Source of the DNA: Symsagittifera roscoffensis
Lineage: Eukaryota; Xenacoelomorpha; Acoela; Convolutidae
Reading direction: 5' to 3'
DNA length: 64,000 bases
NCBI RefSeq assembly: GCF_963678635.1
Contig: NC_087070.1
Span: forward strand, 31,473,704 to 31,537,703
Made by a program: the position numbers and the translations under genes. The notes beneath the pieces were generated by a model that saw only the letters and a list, made by a program, of their open reading frames with translations, ran no database searches and was not told where the DNA came from. Of the stretch, positions 10,111 to 21,739 are shown one piece after another. Position 1 is the stretch's first letter; each line of letters starts with the position of its first letter.

Positions 10111-10476
10111 TTAATTCGATTCGGGCTTGAAATTGATTTTGTTTGAGGAAAGTTGAGATTTCCTGGCTCGTTTAAAATTAGACTGTGGTTTGTCTTTGTT
10201 TTCAACAGTATCAGAATTTTCTTCTGTTTGCGCTCGGATTGACTTTCCCGATTTTAAAAATTTCAAAAATTCTTTGCTGGTTAAGCAAAGTCGTTGTACA
10301 CATTCAAATTCAGCGCCTTCAGTTGCTTTTTTGAAAACTTTCAGTAAAACATAAGTTGCAGTTTGGTCATATGTTTTCAATGTAGAATGCACTAATTTTT
10401 TGCTATTTTTATAAAATATCGAAATAGCAATCGCCAAAATCTTTATCTGCAATTGCTGTGTTTTCGTTTTATTCAT
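10111..10476 (-). CDS. Unknown Polinton protein, 121 codons, first gene of the minus-strand block
   Basis: This intact frame starts MNKTKTQQLQIKILAIAISI. It has a hydrophobic N-terminal third, a middle with two Cys (EFECVQRLCL) and a Lys/Ser/Asn-rich basic tail. It is the most upstream gene of the minus-strand block and one of the few unbroken ones. I do not recognise the family. The basic tail might bind nucleic acid. Confidence 0.5.
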   Translation of the reverse strand: MNKTKTQQLQIKILAIAISIFYKNSKKLVHSTLKTYDQTATYVLLKVFKKATEGAEFECVQRLCLTSKEFLKFLKSGKSIRAQTEENSDTVENKDKPQSNFKRARKSQLSSNKINFKPESN

Positions 10477-10939
10477 TGTGACGACTAAATTTTCGAAGCA
10501 ACTTGATTTAAAGTTGAATAGAAGGAAATGGTTCCGATTGAAAAGAAAGCGTTGTATCTATTCTAACATAAGCACACAGGTACTTTATATCGCAAAGATA
10601 TTGGATTGCAATTTGGTTCAAATGGATTAGAATTTTGTGCATGTACAGCTGATAAAAAATTTAATGGGTGACAAAGGTCAAAATGTTCAAACGTTATTTT
10701 TGATACAAGCTATTTGTTTGAATGCAAATTAGATAAACATAGAATACCGCGCAAGGTAACATGAATATTTTACACGCCTCCCTTATTAAACTGATAAAAA
10801 ACTGCATAGGAGGTCCTATTATTTCCAATTATAGAAGAACTAATCTCTATTTTAATCTCTTGAGGAATTTTCACAATTCATTTCAGTTTCTTTTCTTTCC
10901 GCGTTACGTTTGTCATTTTCTTCTAACTTTTCTTCAAAA

Positions 10940-11576
10940 ATGCCTTGTTTTATTATTGCCGGATTTTTCAATCACGGAACAACCATTTTTTATGAAACCG
11001 TTTACGGTTATTTTGTAGCAGAAATTAACGAAGAAAAAAGTTTGAATTCTGATGAGTGGACTTGTACGAATCACATTATGATTTCCAACATGTTTTTTAC
11101 AGTTATTCAGTAAATTTTCCCTAAAAATGTCAAAGGAAGACGAAAGACTGAAAACAAAGTATTTGAGTTACCATACAAATTCTGGTAAGTATACGGACCC
11201 TGACGAACCTCTTGCTCTTCAGGTTGATATTTCAACTGTATGATAACCAGTAAAAAAATTTTTTGTATAATTACGATTGTGATGTTACTCCGATGTGTGA
11301 AAACCAGTTACAATACTTGGAAGAAATTGAATTTTTGATCTTATATGGGGAATGGAATAAATTGAGTTACCATTATTAGTTACCCCTAAAGCTGATCCTT
11401 CTCCTACAGTGTCACCAAGGCTTGATGAAACAGATTCTTCAACTCCAACGCGCACCCTCGAAGCGTCAGTGAGTAATCACATGGAAAACCTGACTCCTTC
11501 TCTATGCCTTGCACCAAATAAGAAGCGAAAGCTAACAACACTAGAAAAAGTTCAGGAGTATTTATATCTTATTTAA
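10940..11576 (+). pseudogene. Unknown plus-strand Polinton gene(s), fragmented
   Basis: Three plus-strand pieces lie between the two gene blocks. The first runs from 10940 to 11113 (MPCFIIAGFFNHGTTIFYET...). The second runs from 11127 to 11243 (MSKEDERLKTKYLSYHTNSG...). The third, without a Met, runs from 11367 to 11576; it is rich in Ser, Thr and Pro and ends in NKKRKLTTLEKVQEYLYLI, with a possible nuclear localisation stretch. They may be one gene broken twice or separate small genes. No family is recognised. Ser/Thr/Pro-rich coding text in a place otherwise AT-rich suggests real coding ancestry for the third piece. Confidence 0.4.
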
Positions 11577-12600
11577 CTTTGAAACTGTGGTTGCATTTGT
11601 TTGATTTAAATTTGTTTTTTTTTGTGTGTTTAAAGATTTAAACTTGAAATTCAGATTGATATTTAAAAGCTTTCATTTGGTGTCTTCATGTATAAACAAT
11701 TTGTAAATTAAAATTCTCTGCCTCTTATTGCTTCACTTATCAAGTTGCTAGGAGAAGGAGAGCATAATAAGTCATTTTATACCCGAATGTTCGACAATCA
11801 AAATACAAAAAAGAACTTCAATTTTTAAATCTCCGAAAAAAAATTGTAAAAATTTTTTTCTCGTAAACTTGAGGTCCTATAGTATTAAGACTTCTGAACA
11901 AAATTAATACACTGGCACGACTATGTTCAGACCATCCACTGAAGAGATACAAATATTTTTTTGGAGAAGCCTCATCCTATACCAATTTTCTATCTTTTTG
12001 TTACACGGTCCAAATATAGTCTTCCGACCACTCATATTGCTGCTCTCAGTGAGCTACGCATTTTTTAAATAGGGATCAGAACCTGTATTGTAACGCTTCG
12101 TGAAGATCAACGTTTTAAGCCCAAAAAAAATCTCTTTTTTTGAGTTATTTTTGGCTTAATCAAAGAAACGGGTTAGTTTTGGTGGAAAAAAGTGGTTGCT
12201 AAAACCTCTTCGAATTTCACATATATCCTAATTATAACAAAAAAAGTATTAGTTGATTTCACAATATTCATTAGGTATCCTATGAAAAGCTATACAATTT
12301 TTTTGCTGATGTCGGTTTTCTAATTACAAAACAATTGAAACTCTTAAAAAAATTGAATGCAAATCTAATTTGAATTTTTGTGTTTTTGGCGAGAAAACCA
12401 CTACAATACAAACTTTGGCAGGAAAAATTATTTTAACATATTCAAACGTTGTTGACTTGATCGAAATTTATATTTTTGAAAATTTTGCTTACTAACGGTA
12501 TTTAATTTCTTTTTAATAAAAAATTTCCTTCAAAATGGTTTATTAAACATTTCTAATTGTAAAATTGAAGCAATTTTGTTATGGTTTCTAGAAGTTTTGG
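11577..12600. other. Spacer between Polinton gene blocks, no gene seen
   Basis: This is very AT-rich with no frame of note on either strand. Direct reading gives only short peptides. It separates the unknown plus-strand pieces from the polymerase gene. Confidence 0.5.
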
Positions 12601-15600
12601 TTCAAGTTTCAATCAACGTCAAATTTTGGCAGAAAAAGAGTTCAAATTCAAACTTAAGCAGGAAAAGCGATTCGAATTCAAACCGAGAAAGGAAAAGGAA
12701 TCGAAGCTAGCTGCATTAATTTAAACCTTTTGGTCTTTAGATCGGATTCATTCCCTTTTTTGCTTCGCTTTAAATTAGTTCCAGAGAGGAATTGGTTTCA
12801 AGTGTAAGTATTGTCGCAAAGTTTTTACATTAAAAATGAATAAATCTCTTCATGAACGAAACTTTCACGCTGTTGAAAAAGAATTATCCGTTTTTACTTG
12901 CTACCGTTGTAAATTTAGCAACAGCAGCATATTGAATCAGATCATCAAAAGTTTAACAATTTATGTCGGTTTTGTCGGCTTGAATTTTGTGAACTTAAAG
13001 ATTTCAAGGATCACAGGCAATCAGAGCATGGGTAACCTGTTTTGGTTGGATCAACAACTTACATCACTCAGCAACCCCTCTAGCTCAACCACACAGACAA
13101 GTGGTATTGATAACTTTCCAGCTTCAATTGAAGTTCATGAATCAGCCATGAAAAACACGTTGATGACTTTCGTTATTCCCAACCAAAATATTGAACACGA
13201 TCTTATTGAATTAATGACGTTGAAAAAAAAAGATATTCAAAGTTTATAATAGATAGAATTTGTAATGGACCCTGCAAAGTACAATTTTTAGATAAACTTA
13301 TTTTATCAATTAAGCTACTGTTGTTTCGGACCAAAGCGCGCAACAGCCTGAAGACGAACGCGTTGAAATTTTCGCTAATTTCAGGATGACGCCCCTATGT
13401 ACAAACGGTTTGTCTGATGAGTTATTTCTCGAAATGCTCGGAAGAATGGAAACTGTGTTTCAAAATTTTTCAGCCCATGGCAGCAGCTGGGTTCTGCAGC
13501 ATGTAAGCGAGCTTTACATTAAAATCGGAAAAGTGTTACCAATCAGAGGCTCTTCGTTTATTTCTCTTCCTGCAAAAATAGCAAATTTCGCTGATAATTT
13601 CGCTATGCCTAGGAACCTAAACATGATTCCTCAATTCGAGCGACTTAATAACGTTCAAGTAAACGTGTTTCAATATCAAAACGGAGATCTCATTCCAATA
13701 ATTGTCTCAAAACTTGAATGTTCAGATCATTTTAATATGAGTCTGCTTGTGTTTTAAAATGATCTGAACATGCACCACATTGTTTTGATGAAGGATCTGC
13801 TCCGATTTATTTGAGAAGCTCGAAAGCAAAGATTCCGAAGTTTCCTGCAGTTGTGCCGTAACTGTTTTCAAATTCCTTACAATGAAATTGATCATAAAAC
13901 GCACGAGGGTTTATGTAAAGATCATGAACCAGCTGTAGTGGAAATGCCGACAGCCGAAAATGGTTGCCACAAGTACAAATTTTAAAATTTTCAATCTCTC
14001 TGGTAGGTACCTATTGTTATTTATTTTGATTTCAAATTGTTCCTGAATCCCGTTACAACTTGTATGAACAACCCACCAATTTCTTCATCTCGCGTTCTAG
14101 AAAAACATGAACCCTCCGGCTATTCGATAGTTGCTATTGATCATGAGCCCTTAGACCTATTTTTCTTTAGTCTTGATAGCTCTGAAAACTGTTTAGAAAA
14201 CTTTATCAAAGTGTTACATCTGTTCACATCTAAAAACGGAAAGTGCCACAATTTTTGGGAGATCGTAGTCAACTGTGTAAAGAAGAAACATTAACCTGTT
14301 GGATCTGTCAAGAAGGTTTTAGAGAAAGCGAACAAAAGTGACTAGATCATTTTCACTTGTCGGGAAAATTTCTAGGATGGACCCACGACAAATAAAGTTA
14401 AGCACGGAGAAACATAAATTACCTTCCAGTCGTTGGACACAAATTGCAGAATTATGACATGCATCAAATATGTCTAGCCCTCAACAAATCTGACTCGCGT
14501 AGTACAAAAAAAGTCATTCCATCCACCGACGAGAAATATATTTCATTTATTATCGGAGTAATTGTTAAAACCATTACACGAAAAGATCAAACCACACAAA
14601 ACATTTACGAGTAACTTCGTTTCATAGATTCTTTCAAGTTTTCAAACTCATTACTATAAAAATTAGTTGACAATTTGCCTGACAACAAATTTACAGTTCT
14701 GGAAAATCACTTTCAAAACGTAAGCCAAACCTGTAGAACTCTCATACGCAGAAAAGGATTCTATCCTTATAATTATATGACCGATCGTAAAAATTTGACG
14801 AAAAAGAGTTACCGCCTCTCGAGAAGTGGGCGAATAGTTTGGACGGAGATAAAATTACTATTAGTCCTGATAACTTGGTTGAAGCAAAAAGAATTCCCAA
14901 TCAATTTAATTGTCAGAGCCTGCGCGATTATCATGACTTATATTTGTCATGTGACACCTTGCTCCTAGCCTGTGTCTTTGAAGAATATCAGATATGAAAC
15001 ATATGGCCTTGATTGTGCTCATCATTTCACCGCTTCTTATTTAGCTGGTGACGCTTTCAAGAGGCTATTTGAAGCTGATGTTGAACTGCTAACAGATCGA
15101 GTTCATTTAGACATGGTTGAAAAAATAATGCGAGGTGGAACTGCATCAATCTATGAAAAATGACAGTTCACTGCAAACAGCAGGCAATTGAATGAAACAT
15201 TTAATGAGAGCGAAGATACTCCATATGGCTTCAAGGTTGATGCTATCAACTTATACGGTGGAGTAATGCAAACTCACAAACTGCCTGCACGAAATTTCAA
15301 GACAATCGGAGTTAGAAATGAAAGAATTAACCAAGAAAACGAAGATGAGAATTCCATGTCAATAGAAGAAATTTTAGCAACCCCTGACGATTCAGACTAC
15401 GGTTATATTGCTGAAATTGGTTTAAAATACCCTCAATTGTTGCATAAAAGTCACTCTGACTATCCACTGGCACCCACTAAGGATGTGGTTCAAAAAGATT
15501 GGTTGAGCAGATACCAAACAAATCTCTCAGAACAAATGAAAAACAAAGACAACTGTGGATCCGCAATAGTTGTAGTGAAAAAATTGTTACAAATTTTATA

Positions 15601-16190
15601 TGATAAGACTCAGTATAAAGTTCATTATAAATTCCTGAAACTTTAGGTGATGCTTGGCCTTAGCGTTGCAAAACTGTATCGCATCGTAAAGTTTAAACAA
15701 GAATTATGGCTCGAACCGTACATAACTCTAAAAACAAACAATTGGAAAGCGGCAAAATAATTGATCAATTCAATTTATGAGAAAGTGTACGAGTAAAAAA
15801 AAACAGAATGAAAATCGAGATTTTACAAGATGCTGAAGAAACAATGCGGAATATAAGTAAGTTTGAATTTGAAACTTACAAAGTTTATAGTAAAGACATG
15901 GCTGCATTGACATTAGCGCCAACGAAAACCAGATGGGTTGAACCCAAAATTGTAGGAGCGTGTATATTAGAGCTAGCAAAGTATGATATGTACGAATTTC
16001 ACTACGGGGTTATGAAGCTCAGTTTCATCTGTCACCTCTTCTACTCAGAGACTGTTAGTCTAATGTACGAATAAAAAGGAAAAAACTCCAATTTTTATGA
16101 AAAACTGCACGAGATACGTGAAACTCTGGACAACTTCGACTTCACCAGTTATTCGTCGGATCACTTCCTCTACAAGGCAGATAACAAACT

Positions 16191-17340
16191 TACAGTTTTA
16201 AAGTTTGAAGACGAATTCCCGCGTGACATAATTACAGAATCCGTTGCATTGAAGCCAAAGCTTTATTCAATACTATTGCAAAGTAAGTAAGTAAGTACAA
16301 TTCCTTCAATATTACCGGCTCAAACTTGTTCAAAGACTGCTTTTCGTTTTCGAAAATAAAAAATTTCGAATTAAAAAAAAATTTCGAAAAAATGTTGAAA
16401 AAAAAAATTGGCAAAAAATTTTCGTTGAAAAAAATATTTGGTAAAAAAAATTAATATCGTTGAAAGTTTTTTTTAACGACTCAGGTTTTTTGTGTATCTG
16501 TGGGTGAGGTTGGGGTAGATTGAATGATTATAACTTTTTTTTAATGAGGGGTGGAGGATCTTCTGTAAAGGATGCGTACATTTTTTTATTTTTAATTTTC
16601 AGTGTAAGTTTTTAGAACAGTTGGATATAAAATGATTGTTGAGCATCATTTTTTTAAACACACGCAAGCATTCTGCTAAAAGAGGCGACTCAACGGTTGC
16701 TAAACATAAAAATTACATCAAAACTCTCGCCTCTGGAAATCTTGTACGAGCCGAAAATACTTAAAATTTACAGTTTTGAAAATTAAAGACGAATTCCCGG
16801 GTGATATAACTACAGAATCCGTTGCATTGAAGCCAACGCTTTATTCAATACTATCGCAAAGTAAGTACAATTCCTTCAAAATTACCGGCTCACAATTGTT
16901 CAAAGAGTGCTTTTTTTTCGAAAATTTGAAAATTTTGAAAAATTAAAAAAAATTTCGAAAAATTTTTTTTTTAAAAATTGGAAAACTTTTTGAAAAATTA
17001 ATTTTAAAAAAAAATTCGACGGAAAAAAATTTAGTCAAAAAATTTTTTATCAGTGAAATTTTTTTGATGACTCAGGTTTTTTGTGTATCTGTGGGTGGGG
17101 ATGGGGTAGATTGAATGATTATCACCTTTTTTTAAATGAGGGGTGGGGGATCTTCTGAAATGGATGCGTACATTTTTTTTTCTATTTTTAATTTTCAGTG
17201 TAAGTTGGATATAATATGACTAGTGAGCATCAATTTTTTTAGATACACGCAAGCATTCTGCCTGCTAAAGGAATCACTAAGGTGACTCAACGGTAATAAC
17301 TCATAAAAAATACATCAAAATTTTCGCCTCTGGAAATCTT
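16191..17340. repeat. About 0.58-kb tandem duplication inside the polymerase gene
   Basis: The segment beginning TACAGTTTT at 16191 recurs at 16769 (578 bp on). The segment CATCAAAA...CGCCTCTGGAAATCTTGTACG at 16717 recurs at 17313 (596 bp on). Each copy holds the same exon-like end (GACGAATTCCC...GAATCCGTTGCATTGAAGCC), the same GTAAGTA-bordered AT-rich insert and the same downstream coding text. Differences are substitutions and small indels. Confidence 0.9.
16283..16668 (+). other. Intron-like insert in the polymerase gene
   Basis: Polymerase coding text stops at ...LKPKLYSILLQ and resumes after 16669. The insert starts GTAAGTAAGTAAGTAC, is very T/A-rich and has candidate acceptors TTTTCAG (16612) and CGCAAG (16668). 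The second copy of the duplication carries the same insert (about 16860-17255) with a single GTAAGTAC. Polinton polymerases are normally uninterrupted, so this is either a spliceosomal intron or a non-coding insertion. Confidence 0.45.
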
Positions 17341-18010
17341 GTACGTGCCGCAAAAAACTCGCCTTATCTCTGAGAGGCATAATTTGAACACTGTTCGAGC
17401 AAACAAAATCGCATTGTCAGCCTATGATGATAAGCGATACATCCTCAGCAATGCTTTCTCCACATTGCCATACGGTCACTATAGAACCGAAAATGCTTCT
17501 ATCTTTCCCAATAGCAATGAGGATGATGATGATGATGACATCGAAAGGAATGTGATTGAAACTAAAAGCACCAGTCACCACAAAGATGAAGGTTTAGACG
17601 CTTGGCTGAAATTTTTTGAGGAAGAAGATGAGATAGTCGAATGGGATCAGGAGAGCTCGAACCGAGATGAAATCTTCACGCAGGATACGAAATACGGGTC
17701 AGAAGATAGCTTTTTTGTGTTGAATACTCAACCGAACCGATCGTTGAGAGAACTGTTAATTAGTTTCACCAGCTATGAAGCTCCAGATCCAGGTAGAATT
17801 CGTGTCACAGAATTGCTGAGAGTGATAATAAAAGCGATGATTTGGTTGATCCAAATGCAGTAACTTCTTATTCGTCTTCAGACGATGAATGGTACCTCGA
17901 CCGCGAAGCAGTTGAATACTCAGCACCACAGTCAAAGAGACGCAAAACAAACAAAAAACTCTAAGGCTGTTTGTTTGGTTCAAGTTAAAAACAAAATTTA
18001 TTGGTGTTGA

Positions 18011-18217
18011 TCAGTGTTCTAAAATATACTTATTTCCACGTTTGTTCACAGTTAAGTAATGACGGGCTACTTCAAATCCGCTCTTTGGTTCTGCGTTACA
18101 ATATTTTATCTGGAACGGTTTTGAGAATTTCCATTTCGGAAATGGCCCCAAATTGTTTTTGGTGCTTTTAATCGACACTTGTCTTAGAAGATTGTGTGAA
18201 TAATTCAACCATTTCAT
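18011..18217 (-). CDS. Small unknown frame running out of the right inverted repeat
   Basis: This is a 68-codon minus-strand frame starting MKWLNYSHNLLRQVSIKS. It contains LGPFPKWKFSKPFQIKYCNAEP and ends near the stop region of the polymerase tail. Its first codons lie within the terminal inverted repeat, and the same text upstream (GENRYE) can be read in the left repeat. It is not recognised. It could be a small convergent Polinton gene or chance. Confidence 0.35.
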   Translation of the reverse strand: MKWLNYSHNLLRQVSIKSTKNNLGPFPKWKFSKPFQIKYCNAEPKSGFEVARHYLTVNKRGNKYILEH

Positions 18218-18592
18218 TTCATATCTATTTTCACCAAGACCAAAGAGCTTGTAGAAACATTGAAAGAATCAATTCGCAAAGTCCTTCAACAGCAAATCGC
18301 ATTGCACAATTTTGGTTCACTTGGAATACAACATAACTTGCCGAGCTATAGGTGGCAAAAAGAAAGAATAAATCCCGAGAACGATTTTGTTTTAACCAAA
18401 ACAATTTCTATAAGGATCAATAAGTATAAAAATTTTACATTGGGATCATTAGGGATTAATAATTTTACATTGGGATCATTAGGTATAAATGTTTACATAG
18501 GGATCATTAGGTATAATCTATACCCAAAGATCCCTGTAGGGATCACCCCCCCCCCCCCCCCCCCGATCCCAGTGTCGTATATCTATACTACT
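18166..18592 (-). repeat. Right terminal inverted repeat of the Polinton
   Basis: This is the mirror of 923-1378. It contains the reverse-complement tandem units (about 18420-18530) and a C19 run (18546-18564) opposite the G13 run of the left end. It is about 30 bp shorter than the left copy. Confidence 0.9.
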
Positions 18593-19422
18593 ATTAACAT
18601 TAGGAACTAGAAATTTGAATTCAAAAATTAGCATTAAGTTTTCATGAAAATTATTCGGACATAATTTATGTCAGACATGCAACATTATTTCCACGAGAGA
18701 TTAATAAAAGCACGAGTTTAGCCCGGTTGCTATAGTGCAGTTTAAATTGCAGAAAGTTATTGAAACAAAATTCTCGTTTGAAAGAATTTTTTTGCTGTTT
18801 ATTTTGAACCAAGGTCAACAAGCATTAATATAATGTACCACATAACACCATGAGTTTCCGAGAAAACCTATCGCTAATTCAGAAAGCTTACAGATCAGGT
18901 GCATTTGTCAACTCTGATAAAACGAAAACTGATAGATAAACACTGCATTAGCCAGGGGCAGATAAAAAAACTTAGTTTCGATAGATAACTAAGGTTATCG
19001 GTGGCTCAGAGATAAATTAGATCTCAAATTGCCTGTCTTTTCACTAGAGAACGACTCTTTTTACGAAATTGAACAAAAATTTGAATCATTTCCAGAAATT
19101 GCGTACGATAAGATATAACTAGATCTGTATTTATTTGTAAATGTAATTAATATAGAAAATCACTATAAAAATTAATAATAAATAAATTGGTTGAAATTAA
19201 TTATTTTTTAATGTTTTCTAATTCTTTTCTCTGCTATCAATGGAAATCAAATTGTTAAACAAATTTAGAATTGTTTGTTGAATTCATATTAGGTTTTCAT
19301 GTAGCATTTTTTCTAATTATGATCCAGTATCATCTCGTTCTTCACTGTAATTTAGGTTAATCATGTTCAACAAATTTAGTTGAAAAAAACTCCAAACTCA
19401 ATTTAGGTTTGTTTGATCCAAC
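18593..19422. other. Spacer right of the Polinton, no gene seen
   Basis: This is AT-rich with no frame of note and no recognisable repeat end. It probably holds the 3' untranslated or downstream sequence of the fibrinogen-domain gene that ends at 19423. Confidence 0.5.
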
Positions 19423-19748
19423 TTATCCAATACGTATCATTCTCATCTCACTAGATGAAATCATTCGCCTGGCTCCAGCTTTAAGAAACACCATCTGTGC
19501 AGGATTATACGTGGCTGAAGTAGTCTGTGCTCCATTCAGGTTATAATAGTGACATTCATTGTACCACCAACCACCCCTACCGTACAATTCAGCGCAGTTG
19601 GCGTTAACGGAAAGATCTTGATCCATGTCAGTAGTAGTAAAAGCCCTTCCGTTATGATAACTCAAGCTTTCTGGATTGCCCGAGCTTTTACCTGTCACCA
19701 ATCCTCCGAACGATAGGCGATAAAAAGGGGCAACACCGATATTGAAAT
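19423..19748 (-). CDS. Last exon of a fibrinogen-related domain (FReD) gene
   Basis: The exon encodes the C-terminal half of a fibrinogen C domain, an extracellular lectin-like fold that usually binds sugars or acetylated ligands. It contains the hallmark [15 protein letters not shown] calcium-site region, [17 protein letters not shown] with the conserved Cys pair, and the ending AGARRM. The acceptor is TTTAAG at 19749-19751. The exon begins at 19748 with phase 1 and completes the split codon of the upstream exon to give an uninterrupted frame (G then ATTTCAATATCGG, read D-F-N-I-G). The stop is at 19423. Both exons are unbroken, unlike the neighbouring elements, so this may be a working host gene. 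Confidence 0.85.
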
Positions 19749-20053
19749 CTTAAACAACACTAAATTACCTTTGAAATACTTTTTTGGGTTTTCTATAAGC
19801 ACATTTTCTCCCAAATTTGAGCTCGAGTGAACGCATTTTGCAACATGAGGGATAAAAACTTACTTCTAAATCAAACATATTTACGATTAGGCAAAACAAT
19901 TATAGCGAAACCAATTTAAGGAGACATAGTATTGAAAGCAGGAACGGAATCATCATTAGCTATACTGATAAAAAAACACAGAAAAAGCATTAAATCATAA
20001 ATGCAAAAATTATACGATGGATGGAAAAAAATGAGATAGTAACATTCAATCAC

Positions 20054-20270
20054 CTTCCCACACGCCCCAGAAAACTTCGTTGGTGCTGTAGTCTCGCATC
20101 CAAACTTTCAGATTCCATTTCCCCTCTCTGGTCAAATTATGCATTGTTTTCAGGCCCAGCCAAAAATCCGATTTTGGACTTGAGCCTCTGAAACCATTCT
20201 CGTACTCAGAAAAAGGTTTCGCAAAATCGATATCAAATTGATCTCGTCTCTGGAAAATGATATCCGTCTC
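20054..20270 (-). CDS. Internal exon of the same fibrinogen-related domain gene
   Basis: This 217-bp exon reads IIFQRRDQFDIDFAKPFSEY then ENGFRGSSPKSDFWLGL, the first half of the fibrinogen fold. It is bounded by CTGCTTTCAG upstream (acceptor 20271-20280) and AAG|GTGATT downstream (donor at 20053). The intron to the last exon is about 305 bp. The piece carrying the first Cys of the domain and any N-terminal part must lie upstream, above 20270, and was not found with confidence. Confidence 0.85.
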
Positions 20271-20650
20271 CTGAAAGCAGATCATTTGTCAGTTGATTTA
20301 TATCTATCAGGAAAAACCCATCTAATCGATACTATTTTATTCAACTACTTTTAACTATAAAATAATAATTGTTTTAGATTTAATTGACTGAACGATCATT
20401 TGAGTTTCTTCACGGTATAATCATGTCAAGTATAATTTCCCACAGTCTAAACGGATATTTTTGGCCTCAACGATCTGAAATTACCAAATGATGGTCTTAC
20501 GGCCTGAACAAAAAACCAAATCTCGACACCGGCTTCTATAGTTGATAATAGAAAGCTATCTAACAAAGCTATATAACACCTTTCACAAAAAATTTAAGAC
20601 ATAACTATACAATATCTTCGAAAAATACCTGCAAAAAACATGAAGTTAGT

Positions 20651-20929
20651 GTGTTGAAAGTTTTCAAGCAGTTATTCTCAAGCAAACGGCGAGTTATACT
20701 TATTTTAGCTATATCTGGTTGGCTATTTTGGTTAACTTCATTGTTTAATTCTTCTATTCTTCACGAAGTGGAGGAAAGTAGCTATGGATCAGCTCGTTTG
20801 GTCCACCTATTTAAATCTGAAACTGATCTTCCCTCTAAGCCAACAACTAATGAAAGACTATCTCAATTTGTTTCACCGCAGAAGTTCCCAATTTACGAAG
20901 AACTTATTGTTGACCGCGGGTCATTATAA
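20651..20929 (+). CDS. Possible exon with a signal-anchor membrane segment
   Basis: This 92-codon open stretch on the plus strand has no in-frame ATG. It reads FKQLFSSKRRVILILAISGW then LFWLTSLFNSSIL, a basic patch followed by one hydrophobic helix, as in type II membrane proteins such as Golgi transferases. A polar tail ends with a stop at 20929. The open frame extends upstream to a TAA near 20561, so it could be a spliced internal exon or an eroded gene. The family is not recognised. Confidence 0.35.
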   Translation: MLKVFKQLFSSKRRVILILAISGWLFWLTSLFNSSILHEVEESSYGSARLVHLFKSETDLPSKPTTNERLSQFVSPQKFPIYEELIVDRGSL

Positions 20930-21739
20930 CAAAGAAACAAATTACTTAAATACCATTTAAGAAAAAAACACAAAGTTAAATATGACGCCAATTTGGAGAG
21001 CCATGACTATTCGTCGATTAAACTTTTTGTAGCTCAACTCTGACAAAAAATTTCATGAAACCACCTTTAAACAAAAGTAATCAATTAAAACAGATTATTA
21101 TGTTTTTTTAACAATTATAATTACTAGTTCCAAATCTAGGTGTTTAAAAGAGGATTTAAATCAATTATAGTTAAGATATTTTTCAACTGATAACAATCTT
21201 TTATAATCGATTATAACTGATTATAAATCATACAAAAAACCTTTAAATCAATTATAATTCCTTGTAAACGATTATAATCTCTTTTTTTGCCAAAATTTCT
21301 TCACAGAAAAATATATATACTTTTAAAAATCTTACTATGATTACTAATTTTGAAAAATAGGTTACTATTTTTCGGTCATAAAACAAAATCTCTAAAAACG
21401 AGGTGTCTTGTGACACTTTCGCTTATCAGAACACAAACTTGTACCGCAAAACAAAAGTTTCAAACCGATCTTTTCAAATTAGTTGAAAGAATCCCGCGTT
21501 AGGTGAAAAAAACTTTTCGTATAAATCATGAAACTAAAGTAATGCGGTGATATTTTGGAAGCTAAAATTTCTTATAACCTGCATCACAAAACAACTTTAA
21601 TGAAAACAATATGAAAAAAAAAATAGATACGATTTGAAGACTTTTAAAATAATTTTATCATTTTTTACACAAACCAACGTCTACGAAAAGCATAAATTAT
21701 AAACAATTCAGATGCAAGGTCGAGAATAAATGGACGAGG
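20930..21739. other. AT-rich spacer with TAATCGATTATAA motifs
   Basis: No gene is seen. From about 21100 to 21285 the words AATTATAATT, TATAATCGATTATAA and GATTATAAATC recur and can fold on themselves. Related words appear again at 47780-47866. Confidence 0.5.

Larger units (their letters stand above)
12787..17863 (+). pseudogene. Polinton protein-primed type B DNA polymerase (pPolB), heavily broken
   Basis: This is the replicative polymerase of Polintons (DNA_pol_B_2 family). In order: a C2H2 zinc-finger-like segment CKYCRKVF...H...H at 12800-12870; the N-terminal region 13386-13757 with ISLPAKIANFADNFAM; a second Cys/His segment near 13840-13920; an exonuclease-side region 14037-14294; the segment YGLDCAHHFTASYLAGDAFK (15004-15063); motif A-like FKVDAINLYGGVM (about 15228-15270); palm text to about 16080; EDEFPRDIITESVALKPKLYS at 16210-16270; and the C-terminal ANKIALSAYDDKRYILSNA followed by LPYGHY at 17400-17480. 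An acidic tail follows. Frames change many times, an AT-rich insert interrupts the gene after 16283, and a 0.58 kb tandem duplication lies within it. The conserved YxDTDS motif is not intact. The copy is inactive. Confidence 0.88.
923..18592. mobile_element. Polinton/Maverick DNA transposon, complete but decayed
   Basis: The element is about 17.7 kb, within the usual 15-20 kb of Polintons. It is bounded by long inverted repeats whose outer ends share TATAGATATACGACAC. Inside lie the hallmark genes: adenain-like protease, double jelly-roll major capsid, minor capsid protein, single jelly-roll penton, retroviral-type integrase and FtsK/HerA-type ATPase on the minus strand, and a type B DNA polymerase on the plus strand. 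If the ends are placed at the AG of AGTATTATAG (923) and its mirror at 18592, the 6-bp flanks are TAAAAC and ATTAAC. They agree at only three positions, so the expected 6-bp target duplication is not confirmed and the outer limit is uncertain by a few bases. Nearly every gene has frameshifts or stops. Confidence 0.93.

Noticed and set aside
19752..19790. A micro-exon (TATAG|AAAACCC..CAAAG|GTAATT) with a 20-bp intron before the last fibrinogen exon
   Set aside because: The two main exons already join in phase with a sensible protein. A 20-bp intron would be exceptional and is not needed.
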